Of a DNA stretch of 64,000 nucleotides, positions 52,863 through 62,052 are shown piece after piece. How positions within the stretch are numbered: the first letter of the stretch is position 1; every line of letters begins with the position of its first letter. The notes beneath the pieces are model-generated. The model searched no databases, was not told where the DNA came from, and was given only the letters and a program-made list of their open reading frames with translations. Location: the NCBI RefSeq assembly GCF_009650995.1, contig NZ_WHVV01000008.1, forward strand, positions 62,001 through 126,000, given 5' to 3'. The DNA comes from Sporosarcina cascadiensis. GTDB taxonomy: Bacteria; Bacillota; Bacilli; Bacillales_A; Planococcaceae. Position numbers and translations under genes: made by a program.

Positions 52863-53435
52863 TTATCCTTTGTATTTATTGCTACCAGGTAATGCTTTTA
52901 TAATATTCCAAGCTTCAATTGCATCTTCTCTGTTTTTCCCCTTATTTTCCGGATCCGAAAAATAGTCTCTTGTAAATTGATTGTATTCAAATTGTGAACC
53001 GATTTGTCTTTTATAGGATGGATCTTTTTTCCTTTCTTCCTCCTCAAGCCATGCTGCAACAACATCGCGATATGTGCTCCCTGCATTCTCCTTAAAATAA
53101 TTTTGAATATATGTGGAGAAATGAAATGTTGGAATGACTGATTTAAAGAAAGCCCTAACTGCCTGACTACAACGATGATTTTCTGTAATGACCGTATCTA
53201 AACTTAAGTCTTCCAGTTTTATTTTTTGCGAGGAGGAGCTTCTTTTCCTTATTGGCTTTTGTATTTTTCCTGTTTCAAGAAATATAGCAATTCTGTCCGT
53301 AATCTCAATTTTAGATCCAGCTGCACTCATACCAGATTCCCTGCAAAAAATTTGTAATTCCTCTTTCAACCAATAAAAATCTCGAAATTCATTTACTTTT
53401 AATTTTTCATCTAATTTTGGTCTCACTTTATACAT
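52863..53435 (-). CDS. SAP-domain protein with a DUF6434-like C-terminal region
   Basis: The 190-residue protein has a SAP-like DNA-binding helix pair near residues 25-55 (ELQIFCRESGMSAAGSKIEI, TDRIAIFLETG), a basic linker with a serine run, and a C-terminal domain containing FFKSVIPTFHFSTYIQNYFKEN and AAWLEEEERKK. It is probably a nucleoid- or DNA-associated protein of unknown job. The gene is more AT-rich than its neighbours, which hints at transfer. Confidence 0.8.
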   Translation of the reverse strand: MYKVRPKLDEKLKVNEFRDFYWLKEELQIFCRESGMSAAGSKIEITDRIAIFLETGKIQKPIRKRSSSSQKIKLEDLSLDTVITENHRCSQAVRAFFKSVIPTFHFSTYIQNYFKENAGSTYRDVVAAWLEEEERKKDPSYKRQIGSQFEYNQFTRDYFSDPENKGKNREDAIEAWNIIKALPGSNKYKG

Positions 53436-53512
53436 TCCCCCTGTTTTATATGCTATTATAATACCAGATTTATCTAAATAGTAAGCAGCTTTCCTTTATA
53501 CATTCTATACAA

Positions 53513-53553
53513 AAAAGACGCAAAGCCCTTCTGCATAGGGATTTGCGTCTTTT
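53513..53553. terminator. Terminator between the SAP-domain and DJ-1 genes
   Basis: AAAAGACGCAAA and TTTGCGTCTTTT arms with an inner CCCT/AGGG helix sit at the end of the DJ-1 gene. Confidence 0.88.
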
Positions 53554-53558
53554 GTAAA

Positions 53559-54113
53559 TTACTTATTCATCATTTTCATGAACTCTCGCATCAAGCCTGG
53601 CAAATCTGGCCATGCGTGACCTGACACTAGATTGCCTTCTGTGTGAAGATCTTTTTCGATATAAGTAGCACCTGTTGCAGTGACATCCGGCTTGCAAGCG
53701 ATGTATGCTGTGTACTCTCTGCCTTTCATCAGGTCCGGGATGACGGATAAAACCTGTGCAGCGTGACAGACTGCTGCCACCGGCTTGTTTTCTTCGAAGA
53801 AGTGACGTACAATTCCCGGCAGCGATTCATCCAGACGAATATACTCCGGTGCCCGACCGCCCGGGATAATGAGTCCATCGTAATCAGCGGGATTCACATC
53901 TGCAAAAGCAATATGTGAATCCAGACCATATGCCGGTTTTTCCACATATGTCTCCATCCCATCAATAAAGTCATGTGTGACCGTGTACAACTTTTTCACA
54001 GACGGTGAGGCAATCGCAGTCTCAAATCCTTCTTCTAAACAGCGATAATACGGATAGAAAATCTCCAGCGCTTCTACGGCATCTCCGCCGAGAATCAACA
54101 CTTTTTTACTCAT
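53559..54113 (-). CDS. DJ-1/PfpI family protein
   Basis: The 184-residue protein has the DJ-1/PfpI layout: VLILGGDAVEALEIFYPY, LIIPGGRAPEYIRLDE with the catalytic-site glutamate and VAAVCHAAQVLSV with the nucleophilic cysteine in the elbow, followed by the histidine. Family members act as glyoxalase, deglycase-like or chaperone proteins; the exact activity is not readable. The SD before the ATG is GAGGGAAAG. Confidence 0.87.
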   Translation of the reverse strand: MSKKVLILGGDAVEALEIFYPYYRCLEEGFETAIASPSVKKLYTVTHDFIDGMETYVEKPAYGLDSHIAFADVNPADYDGLIIPGGRAPEYIRLDESLPGIVRHFFEENKPVAAVCHAAQVLSVIPDLMKGREYTAYIACKPDVTATGATYIEKDLHTEGNLVSGHAWPDLPGLMREFMKMMNK

Positions 54114-54267
54114 CCACTTTCCCTCTCTCTCAATTCAGAATAATTTCACTACTTTACCTTTATTCGACATTTCGACGGCGAATCCTCCTTCTTTCAATGA
54201 AAACTCTATTGATATACATTTTTTATACAGAATAAGCCATATTACATGCATGAAGGAGGAATCAGCG

Positions 54268-54444
54268 ATGAATAACCAAGTGCGTGAATTATTTCATAAG
54301 AATCAGCGAAGTGAGGAAATGGGTTTAGAGTTCGAAGCAAATATTGCAGAAAAGATGCGGGCCCGTGAATATGCGACCGGCAAAGATTATCGGGACGCAA
54401 TTAAAGAAGCCTATCGTGCATCAGTGAAAAAAAGGAGTGAGTAA
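54268..54444 (+). CDS. Small helical protein next to a spore-type gene
   Basis: The 58-residue product is charged and helical (MNNQVRELFHKNQRSEEMGL, AREYATGKDYRDAIKEAYRA). Family not recognised. GAAGGAGG precedes the ATG and a CATATTA box lies just upstream, possibly the -10 of a forespore promoter without a convincing -35. It is two bases before the next small gene start region, so the two are one transcript. Confidence 0.65.
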   Translation: MNNQVRELFHKNQRSEEMGLEFEANIAEKMRAREYATGKDYRDAIKEAYRASVKKRSE

Positions 54445-54445
54445 A

Positions 54446-54601
54446 ATGGAAAAGAAAAAGTACACGGTGGCAGGTACCGATATCGAGGAAGTGAAACGGC
54501 TGAATGCGGAATCAGGGCCGTCTTATAATGAAATCAACGAGATGCTCACCCGGCAGATCATAGAAAAAGAAAAGAACAGCCAGGTAAAACGCCTGAAGTG
54601 A
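54446..54601 (+). CDS. Small protein resembling gamma-type small acid-soluble spore proteins
   Basis: The 51-residue product starts MEKKKYTVAGTDIEEVKRLN and continues AESGPSYNEINEML. The pattern TD-x-x-EVKRxNAxS resembles the repeat unit of gamma-type small acid-soluble spore proteins, though only one unit is present. The ATG follows an AAAGGAGTGAG site inside the end of the upstream gene. A spore role is inference from this resemblance. Confidence 0.6.
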   Translation: MEKKKYTVAGTDIEEVKRLNAESGPSYNEINEMLTRQIIEKEKNSQVKRLK

Positions 54602-54611
54602 ATGACTGTAG

Positions 54612-54649
54612 GCTGCCCGAAAGTCAGTGATATACGGCTTTCGGGCAGC
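54612..54649 (+). terminator. Terminator of the two small spore-type genes
   Basis: GCTGCCCGAAAG and CTTTCGGGCAGC arms around a 14-base loop are followed by Ts. Confidence 0.9.
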
Positions 54650-54682
54650 TTTACTTTGTTCTGATTAGCGAATGTTGGGAAA

Positions 54683-54840
54683 GGTGCGGTGAACGACTGT
54701 TTTGGTTCGTTCAATTAACGGTTTGGTGCGATATGGAAATGGTTCGTCGCCTGCTCAGTTACGTTCGGACGCCCTGCTTTTTGGTGCGGCGCAGGATGTT
54801 TTTGGCGCGGTACAACGTGACACGGCACTACTCGATGCGG
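54683..54840. repeat. Array of heptamers at mostly 21-bp spacing, reverse orientation
   Basis: On the plus strand GGTGCGG (54683), GGTTCGT (54704), GGTGCGA (54725), GGTTCGT (54741), CGTTCGG (54762), GGTGCGG (54783) and GGCGCGG (54804) are spaced 21, 21, 16, 21, 21 and 21 bases. Their reverse complements fit N-Y-G-M-N-C-N. GACACGG (54819) and GATGCGG (54834) follow at 15-base steps and fit less well. A 70-codon frame crosses the array but has no ribosome binding site. The array lies between converging genes. Confidence 0.68.
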
Positions 54841-54863
54841 CACATGCAGAACCGATTCCCAGG

Positions 54864-56159
54864 CTAGTTACTCGCTCGTTTCCTGCTCCGGTATATCATG
54901 AACTGTTCAATTAGTATTGCCAGAATAGTACCGGTAATCAAGCCATTGGATAGCGTAGAAGCAACAATGGCGGGAAGCTGCGATAAACTTTCTGCCGGCA
55001 CGAACATTGTCCCGACTCCGACCATTAAGCCGAATGCAACAGCCTGGCGTGCGCGTTCTTTTTCGGGATCTGCATCCAGTTCATTGAACGCCATAGATAC
55101 CATCTTGGTGAAAATCGCGAATGTCACCGCATAGGCAACCGGCGCGGGAAGTGCGGCAAATACAGCCATGACACTCGGGAAAAGAGTGATAAGCACTAAA
55201 AATGTGCTTCCTATCATAAATGGCTTTATGGAAGGCATCCTCGTCGTGCCGACAAATCCGGCAGAACCCGATATCGGCACCGACCCGATCGCTGAAAACA
55301 AACCGGCAATAAGATGGTTTACACCTGACGCAAAGGCCCCCTGCCGCAATCGGTCAGGCGGTGTAATTTGGAAAGAATGCTTCAATAAATGTTCCATCAC
55401 TCGAATCGAAGCCAGCATATTGGCCACTAATAAAAATGTAATGAAAATAGCGGTCACCAGCACACCGCTGTCCCAAACCGGCGGGCCGTAAACAAACATC
55501 TTGGGCAGCTGAATAAATTGATCAGACACTTTGGCGACTGCAGGCGTTTTGCCGAGCAGCAGGAAAATCCCCCAGCCGAGTCCAATCGATATCAGCACGG
55601 CATATTTGGACACAGACGGGCGTTTATTGGCCATTGCCGCAAATGTAACCAGCAATACCAGCAGGCTCCCGCCCAAAACGGCAGGATCCAGATAATCTCC
55701 TGCATTTTCCACACCGATCATTCCGGTAATGAAAGTTCCGCTCAACTGCAAAATCAGCAGCAATAAATACGTAAAAGTGATGGCCGGGGTGAATAGCGCC
55801 TTCATTTTCGTGATGACACCGGTCGCTGCCAAAATAATAAAGAGAATACCGCTGTACAGCATGCCACTCTGCAATGCCTGCAGTGCATCTGCAGCGGTGG
55901 AATAAAATATGCCGACCATGCCTGCGTATACTACATAAATTCCCCACCATAATCCGGCGGGTCCTTCATTGATCGGCATGCGGTGGCCGAAGAACGCCTG
56001 TATCAGACAGGCTACGCCGAGTACGAAAATCGTCCGCTGCATAAAGAGTGATGTCGCAACGGGATCCATCCCGAATACGTGTGCAATTGCGATAGGTGCG
56101 GCAATCGATGAGGCAATGAGGAAAACTGTCCATTGAATGCCGCCTGCTAGATGTTTCAT
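54864..56159 (-). CDS. NCS2-family purine/pyrimidine permease
   Basis: The 431-residue membrane protein has about twelve to fourteen helices and features of nucleobase-ascorbate transporters (NCS2): an early PINEGPAGLWWGIYVV segment, a QFIQLP region, and the helix motif GLFSAIGSVPISGSAGFVGTTRM with acidic PDRLRQGAFASGVNHL before it. It probably imports uracil, xanthine or another nucleobase with protons. The ATG at 56159 follows CGGAGGA. No purine genes are nearby. Confidence 0.83.
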   Translation of the reverse strand: MKHLAGGIQWTVFLIASSIAAPIAIAHVFGMDPVATSLFMQRTIFVLGVACLIQAFFGHRMPINEGPAGLWWGIYVVYAGMVGIFYSTAADALQALQSGMLYSGILFIILAATGVITKMKALFTPAITFTYLLLLILQLSGTFITGMIGVENAGDYLDPAVLGGSLLVLLVTFAAMANKRPSVSKYAVLISIGLGWGIFLLLGKTPAVAKVSDQFIQLPKMFVYGPPVWDSGVLVTAIFITFLLVANMLASIRVMEHLLKHSFQITPPDRLRQGAFASGVNHLIAGLFSAIGSVPISGSAGFVGTTRMPSIKPFMIGSTFLVLITLFPSVMAVFAALPAPVAYAVTFAIFTKMVSMAFNELDADPEKERARQAVAFGLMVGVGTMFVPAESLSQLPAIVASTLSNGLITGTILAILIEQFMIYRSRKRASN

Positions 56160-56235
56160 TGGATAATTCCTCCGATAGTTTTGTACCAATTTGATGTCTT
56201 TTAGTATACCACGCCAGTTGGCTGAGCATGTAAAA

Positions 56236-56262
56236 AAACAGACAGCCGCAGCTGTCTGTTCC
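56236..56262 (-). terminator. Terminator of the penicillin acylase family gene
   Basis: ACAGACAGC and GCTGTCTGT arms with a short loop have seven As on the left that read as a U run on the minus strand. Confidence 0.85.
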
Positions 56263-56264
56263 GA

Positions 56265-58634
56265 TTACTTATTCCCTGTTGCTTTCAAGGTCAGCATTCT
56301 GCCGTTTTCCACTTCGTCGGTCAGGACAGTCTCATGGAAATCACCGCGTGCCCAGTCTTCTGCCTGGTCGTGGAACCATTTGGATTTCATATGTCCGCTC
56401 TGTCCCGGCCCTACAATATGGTAGGTTTTCGACAAATCATTTAAATCGGCAACGAACCGCCAGGAAGCCCCGTGATTAACGGATCCGTCATCTTTAAACG
56501 CGGAAGCCTGGACCGTAATATTCGATCCGCCGATCGCCTGCTTTTTCGGATTGAAAAATTTCTCGAAAATAGGCGAAGCGCTTGCCAGCGGATGCGGGAA
56601 TGTCAGCTGGTGGAAGTCGCCCCATTTCCACTTCACCTGATTAGAACCAAAGCTGTCTTCCATATCCTTCATTGAATTGACGAATGAAGAATACACCCAC
56701 TGATCGATGCCTTCCTTTTCATCCAGCCAGACGCTCTTCTTGCCGCTGTATCCAGTACGAAGCAGCTGATCGACCAGCTGCGCCTTACCCGGCATCAGTT
56801 CATAGACATCTTTCGGCATTTCTTCCTTAAACATATCGCTCTGCAGCTGCCTGATCCATTTATGGAAAACAAGCGGCGCACCGCTGTCTGGCGAATCATA
56901 CTGATCCCAGTCTTTCATCGTCTGTATTGTCTTACTGTATTCTTCGTTCTTATCTAATTTTTCTACTGAACCAAGCAGATCATCCAGGAATTCCTCAGCC
57001 TGAAGATTTTTCTGATCCATTTGCAATTTCATCATGTCTTCTGCTGTGAAATCATCGCGTTCCCTGAGAACTTCCGCAATCCGTTCAAAACGATACGGCT
57101 GTGCCCAGAACTTCGTAATATGATACGGATATTTCTCGTCGATGACTTCATTATTCGCGGTTGCGATGAAGCCTTCATCCGGATTGACGACACGCGGCAG
57201 TTCGTCATACGGAATATAGCTTTCCCAGCCGTAGTCCGATGAATCTCCCGGTACCGCCAGCTGTGCGTCTCCTTGCTTTCTGATCGGAATCCGTCCGTTT
57301 GCCTTATAGGCAATTGTTCCGTCCTTGGATGCGAACACAAAGTTCTGTGCCGGCGCATGGAAATTTTCAAGCGCCGTTTCAAAACTGTCCCAGTCCGCCG
57401 CTTTATTCATCTTCATAATGGCTTCGAGTTCAGTAGTCGGTTCAAGCGCCGTCCACTGCATCGAAAATAATGCTTCAGGATCTTCATCCTTATACATTAC
57501 ATCTGAAATAATCGGGCCATGCCTTGTGACGATCACTTCATACGGCACATCCTCGCCGTCTTTCACTTTAATCGTCTCGTCACGGATTTCCGCTTCTTCC
57601 CACTCGCCGTCATAGCGGAATTTCCCTTTTTCACTCGGATGAGGTATTTCAATATAAAGATCCTGCACATCCGGACCAACGTTTGTGACACCCCAGGCAA
57701 TTTCTTCATTATGCCCTAAAATAATTCCCGGAATGCCTGCAAAAATGACTCCGCCGACATTTTGTTCAGGCGACTGCAGATGCATCTGATACCAGATCGA
57801 AGGCGTGCTCAGCCCGAGATGTGGGTCATCAGCGAGGAGCGGCATGCCGGAAGCTGTCTTCTCTCCGGATACCACCCAGTTATTACTTCCGTTAAATTCA
57901 GGTGGTGAATACTCAGGCAGAAATTTCCCCGCCACTTCGACCTTGTTTTCTTTATTCGCCGTCATAATCGATTCTGCGTTTTCCGGATAGGTGATGAATA
58001 ATTCCTTGGCTTTGTCTTCCGGATAGGCATTGAGTGCCCAGTGGCGGAATGCCTGCGGCTGCCATCTGCCGCCCAGATCATAGGCCATATATTTTCCGAT
58101 GGTCAATGAATCCTGAGGCGTCCATTTTTCCGGCTCATAGCCAAGAAGCTTGAACTCATATGACAGCTTACCGTTGTCTTTTACTTCATCAATGAACGCG
58201 TTGACGCCCTGTGCATACCAGTTCAGCACATCTTTCGCCTCATCGCTGTAGCCGTCATAAGAAGCTTCGGCTGCCGTGCGCAGACTGAATGTCCGGAACA
58301 GTTTATCCGTATCCACCGCTGCCCCGCCGATTACTTCCGCCAAACGTCCACTCGCCTGTCTGCGCGCTAAATCCATTTGGAATAAGCGGTCCTGCGCTTG
58401 CACATAGCCCTGCGCTTTATACAGATCTTCATCGGACTGCGCCTTGATATGCGGCACTCCCTTCTCATCCCTTGTGATGATCACATCACTTTCCAGTATG
58501 GAAACTTTCTGCTCGCCGGCGGTCACCGGCTTTGATTTCATTATGTAAGCGTTTGCAAATATCGCCAAAGCGACAGCAATTACAGACAAAATACTTACTG
58601 TCCATAACGTAATTTTTCTGCCTCGCCCCATCAT
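56265..58634 (-). CDS. Penicillin acylase (penicillin amidase) family Ntn hydrolase
   Basis: The 789-residue precursor has an N-terminal membrane anchor or signal (WTVSILSVIAVALAIFANAY), an alpha-chain region with YVQAQDRLFQMDLARRQASGRL, and the autocatalytic site FNGSNNWVVSG, where serine about 250 becomes the N-terminal nucleophile of the beta chain. The late NGR/NDL landmarks of the family also appear. It cleaves amides such as acyl-homoserine lactones or beta-lactams in relatives; the true substrate is unknown. AAAGGGGGAG precedes the two adjacent ATGs at 58634. Confidence 0.9.
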   Translation of the reverse strand: MMGRGRKITLWTVSILSVIAVALAIFANAYIMKSKPVTAGEQKVSILESDVIITRDEKGVPHIKAQSDEDLYKAQGYVQAQDRLFQMDLARRQASGRLAEVIGGAAVDTDKLFRTFSLRTAAEASYDGYSDEAKDVLNWYAQGVNAFIDEVKDNGKLSYEFKLLGYEPEKWTPQDSLTIGKYMAYDLGGRWQPQAFRHWALNAYPEDKAKELFITYPENAESIMTANKENKVEVAGKFLPEYSPPEFNGSNNWVVSGEKTASGMPLLADDPHLGLSTPSIWYQMHLQSPEQNVGGVIFAGIPGIILGHNEEIAWGVTNVGPDVQDLYIEIPHPSEKGKFRYDGEWEEAEIRDETIKVKDGEDVPYEVIVTRHGPIISDVMYKDEDPEALFSMQWTALEPTTELEAIMKMNKAADWDSFETALENFHAPAQNFVFASKDGTIAYKANGRIPIRKQGDAQLAVPGDSSDYGWESYIPYDELPRVVNPDEGFIATANNEVIDEKYPYHITKFWAQPYRFERIAEVLRERDDFTAEDMMKLQMDQKNLQAEEFLDDLLGSVEKLDKNEEYSKTIQTMKDWDQYDSPDSGAPLVFHKWIRQLQSDMFKEEMPKDVYELMPGKAQLVDQLLRTGYSGKKSVWLDEKEGIDQWVYSSFVNSMKDMEDSFGSNQVKWKWGDFHQLTFPHPLASASPIFEKFFNPKKQAIGGSNITVQASAFKDDGSVNHGASWRFVADLNDLSKTYHIVGPGQSGHMKSKWFHDQAEDWARGDFHETVLTDEVENGRMLTLKATGNK

Positions 58635-58737
58635 TTCTCCCCCTTTGAATATCATTCTATAGTATTCTAGAATTACATAGATATTCCTCTTTTCCATCAA
58701 AAAACACACTGCTGACAATAAGCAGTGTGCGTTGAGG

Positions 58738-59532
58738 TTAACGAATTTCAAATACTTTTTGGATGATTTGATCGTTCTTCATTTTACCGAAGTTCTTATG
58801 CTGACAGCTTTCAGGTTTCTCGGAAAGCACCGAAGAAAAACTTTTAGCCAATTCCGCCTCGCCGGCTACATGGATTTCCTTCCAGCCGCGCTTTTTCTTC
58901 ATTTTCCCTACGACAGAACCCATTTGCTTATAAAATCGGTCCAGGTTCTCTTTCAGTCGCTGGTCAAACTCGTCGGTATGCCCGCCGACGCCACGCTGAA
59001 TCGAAGACTTTACACCTTTTTGCTCTTTCCAGACATCCAGTCCTGAATCAAATTCATACACTGTTTCATCGCGGACCCTTCCCATCGCAGTGTCCAAGAT
59101 GCGAACATCGCTGTACCCAGGGAGTATAATTCCGGCTTCCGGGTATGCTTGTAGCATAGACTCCAATTCCTTTGTAACCGGATGATTTTCCCAATGAAAA
59201 CTTGTCTTGACTGCCACCTGAACATAGTGAACAGACCAGATTTCAGGTTCAGCCGCCGCAAAAATAACAGCACCCTTCGCCAGTTCGTTTTGATTGTGCT
59301 CAATTTCTTTCATCACTTTGTCCTTCACCAAGCGATAGGCAGTCAGCTCTTTTTCATCATTTGAGGCAACGATATATTCATCCAGCCGTTTCAGTCCCGA
59401 CTTCAAATGAATTCTCCAGGCTGCCTGCTGCTGATCCGGATCGGCAGGATTCGTATTCAAGTAAACGGACAGTACGCAACGGTCGTCACAGCGAAATGCC
59501 TTCAGCTCTTTTACCTCTTCGCTCATGCTCAT
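58738..59532 (-). CDS. VLRF1-like (bacterial aeRF1-type) protein
   Basis: The 264-residue protein resembles bacterial Vms1-like release-factor domain proteins (baeRF family): CVLSVYLNTNPADPDQQ, an internal domain, then an RGVGGHTDEFDQRL loop at residues 180-192 where release factors carry their catalytic glutamine region, and a C-terminal LxxVFEIR end. The group is linked to peptidyl-tRNA release on stalled ribosomes. GAGGAGG precedes the ATG at 59532. It overlaps no neighbour; the GH3 gene upstream ends 132 bases before. Confidence 0.75.
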   Translation of the reverse strand: MSMSEEVKELKAFRCDDRCVLSVYLNTNPADPDQQQAAWRIHLKSGLKRLDEYIVASNDEKELTAYRLVKDKVMKEIEHNQNELAKGAVIFAAAEPEIWSVHYVQVAVKTSFHWENHPVTKELESMLQAYPEAGIILPGYSDVRILDTAMGRVRDETVYEFDSGLDVWKEQKGVKSSIQRGVGGHTDEFDQRLKENLDRFYKQMGSVVGKMKKKRGWKEIHVAGEAELAKSFSSVLSEKPESCQHKNFGKMKNDQIIQKVFEIR

Positions 59533-59663
59533 CCAATCATCCTCCTCGTCATTCCTCACAAGTAGCATGCCCGTTGAGCAGAAAATTACAAGAGGATGGG
59601 AGCTGTGAAATTCTTCAAAAGTGTTTTGAAGCCTAGTGGAAAAAAATTTGACCAACCGCATGG

Positions 59664-61271
59664 TCACTTCACTTTCATTTTCATGAGCAGTTCTTCTATC
59701 TGCTCATTGAGCCCATCAACATCTACTTCCTGATGTAATTCATCATTCAGCTCATATATTTGTTTCAATGTGAGAATTCGTTCCACACTCTGATTTATTC
59801 GCTTTTCCGGAAGTTCACCTGACGACACCGCCGCTTTTAACGAAGCCAGCACATCCTTAACAGGCGTATAGCCGTGTCCAATAAGCAGGATATCTCCACC
59901 GGCCTGAATGGATTTGACTGCTGCATCACCAATGGGATAATAATTTTCAATCGCTCCCATAATCAGATCATCTGTAATCACCACACCGTCAAAATGCAAT
60001 TGTTCGCGCAGCAATTCAGTGATCACTGCCTTAGAAAACGATGCCGGCGTCTCCCGGTCATACGCATTCACTATCAAATGGCCGACCATTACAGCATCTG
60101 CACCACTTTCAATTGCTTCTTTAAATGGCCTGAGTTCCACTTTCTGCAGCCTTTCTGCACTGTGAGGGATAACCGGCAGATCAATATGCGAATCTACGCT
60201 GGTATCACCATGGCCAGGAAAGTGTTTGATGACCGGCACCACATACTTTGATTTCATGCCTTGTATCTGCTGCACACCCATTTCGCCTGCTAGCTGAGCG
60301 TCGGGTCCATATGATCTGTCCCCGATTACAGGATTTTTCGGATTGCTGTCCACATCAAGCACGGGCGCAAAATCCATATTGATGCCAAATGAATCGAGCT
60401 TCTCACCGAGCAGTTCTCCTATCTGGAATGCAACATCCCCATCTGCCAGGTTGCCGATCTGCCGATTTGAAGGATTCTTCACTAATTCTTCTGGCAGCCT
60501 GGTAACGCGTCCGCCTTCCTCGTCCACACCAATCAATAAAGGGGCTTTGCTGCTTTTATTCGCCTGTTTCATTTCATTGATTAAATTCACTGATTGTACG
60601 ATGTCGATAAAATTTCGCTTAAATAAGATGACGCCGCCTACATGCTGTTCTGCTATAAAAGCTTTTGCCGCTGAATCCAGCTCAGCTCCTTCGACACCCA
60701 TTATTATAAGCTGTCCCAGTTTTTCTTCCATAGACATGCCAAGCACATCCTTCTGAATCTCAGCACTCGGTTTATGGACAACAGACAGGTGATCTATTGT
60801 TGCTGTCTCATCCGAAGACAAAAATACAAATTTCATTTGGAACTCCTCATTCAGTTCATATACAAGGATATCCTGCTCGTCCACATGACGAATTTCAGCT
60901 GGAACTCCCACTATTTTTTCAGTCTCTGCACGGGTAATCTTTTGCAACTCAGGCGCAGATGAACGCAGGTCAAACACCCGGTTATTCTCCGTCATTCCAA
61001 TTGCTGCATCATGATCTTCATATACTGCATACGTCCCGTCGCCTGCCCTATCTTTTCGGTCTGGATCACCTAAGCTTTCGTTTACTTCCTGAAATTTTGT
61101 GATGCCCGCAAACCATCGCTCGTCCGGAATTTGTCCGTGCCCGGCCAACTCCTGAACCTCAGCCAGCGTTCTCTCAGCCTGATCTTCTTGTTCTTTATTT
61201 GAACATGCAGCCAGCAATAGAAATAACATACTGACAATCAGCAGCCGTATGGCGTTATCTCGTTTCTGCAA
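59664..61271 (-). CDS. GH3-family beta-N-acetylhexosaminidase lipoprotein (NagZ-like)
   Basis: The 535-residue protein has a lipoprotein signal with lipobox LAAC, an N-terminal extra domain of about 130 residues (landmarks KFQEVNESLGDPDRKDRAGD and AVYEDHDAAIG), and a GH3 catalytic domain with GVDEEGGRVTRLP, KHFPGHGDTSVDSH near residue 350 and GVVITDDLIMGAI with the nucleophile aspartate. It would remove N-acetylglucosamine from muropeptides outside the membrane. A repeat element lies directly upstream in its promoter region. Confidence 0.9.
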   Translation of the reverse strand: MQKRDNAIRLLIVSMLFLLLAACSNKEQEDQAERTLAEVQELAGHGQIPDERWFAGITKFQEVNESLGDPDRKDRAGDGTYAVYEDHDAAIGMTENNRVFDLRSSAPELQKITRAETEKIVGVPAEIRHVDEQDILVYELNEEFQMKFVFLSSDETATIDHLSVVHKPSAEIQKDVLGMSMEEKLGQLIIMGVEGAELDSAAKAFIAEQHVGGVILFKRNFIDIVQSVNLINEMKQANKSSKAPLLIGVDEEGGRVTRLPEELVKNPSNRQIGNLADGDVAFQIGELLGEKLDSFGINMDFAPVLDVDSNPKNPVIGDRSYGPDAQLAGEMGVQQIQGMKSKYVVPVIKHFPGHGDTSVDSHIDLPVIPHSAERLQKVELRPFKEAIESGADAVMVGHLIVNAYDRETPASFSKAVITELLREQLHFDGVVITDDLIMGAIENYYPIGDAAVKSIQAGGDILLIGHGYTPVKDVLASLKAAVSSGELPEKRINQSVERILTLKQIYELNDELHQEVDVDGLNEQIEELLMKMKVK

Positions 61272-61297
61272 AAATTCACCCTCTTCATTTTAAAATA

Positions 61298-61931
61298 GGT
61301 CTCATCGCCATAACATGTGCTTAATATTGTGCATAGAAAGCAGTTTGGAGGTAAAGGTAAGTAGAGAGAAACCGTTCCCCTGCGTTCCAGGCGGACGCGT
61401 GTCTTGCGGGCCCGCGGTGAGCCAACTTGGTCGCAAGTTGGCTCACCTGTCGGGCTGATCCTCACAGAGTCGCCTAAAACCAGTGCTCCTAACGCTGCGC
61501 TTTTACTCGCAAAAGCCGTTCTTCATGACGGCTTTCACTCCGGTACACTGGCTGGTTTTTCAGGAATTTTTATATGAATAGCAGTCATGAGCATGCTATT
61601 TGAGTTTATTACGTAAGGTGTGGTGTTTCATGCAATACTTAGCATTCTGCAAAGGCTTAGATTCTTGTGTTGAATGCATTTGCAAAGTCGAGAAACGGGA
61701 ACACCACCAACTAAATCCACACTCTGCAAAAAAGCAACATGTTATACTTTCCCCAAATCAGCGAAGGCGCAACTGCGGGGTAGGCCGTTGCTATGAGACA
61801 ACTGGCACGTTCTTTGCCAGCTGGCTCATAGCGTAAGGCAATCCCCCAGCGCCGAAGCGGGTTTAAACTGCAGCATGATTTTGGCAACACATACATGATA
61901 AGTTATCAAGAACAGATTTTGGTGCAGACCC
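61298..61931 (+). mobile_element. Large dispersed repeat copy with ISL3-like ends, diverged
   Basis: The 634-bp copy starts GGTCTCATCGCCATAACATG and ends in the inverted GGGTCTGCACCAAAATCTGT type sequence. It keeps the GTTCCAGGCGGACGCGTGTC core, the CACTGGCTGG block and the final GCGAAGGCGCAACTGCGGGG to GTTTAAACTGCAG block, but lacks the GCGAACAGCG hairpin, which explains its shorter length. The flanks show no clear duplication, so it is old. No gene is present. Confidence 0.72.
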
Positions 61932-62002
61932 TATATTTTGTTATTGATTCACGCTATCATACCATTCTTCAGATAATGGAAGAACTCACAAGCCGCAGAA
62001 TA

Positions 62003-62031
62003 GAATAAAATATGAATTAGCGGCCATAGTA
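62003..62031 (+). promoter_or_regulatory. Forespore-type (SigG) promoter of the asparagine-rich gene
   Basis: GAATA (62003-62007), 17 bases and CATAGTA (62025-62031) fit the SigG consensus GNATA-N17-CATNNTA well. Confidence 0.65.
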
Positions 62032-62052
62032 AGTTGCAGGAGGTGTTTCATC

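Noticed and set aside
54702-54914. 70-codon frame across the third heptamer array
   Set aside because: No ribosome binding site, it overlaps the end of the permease gene, and 16- and 15-base slips show that the repeat is not kept in frame.
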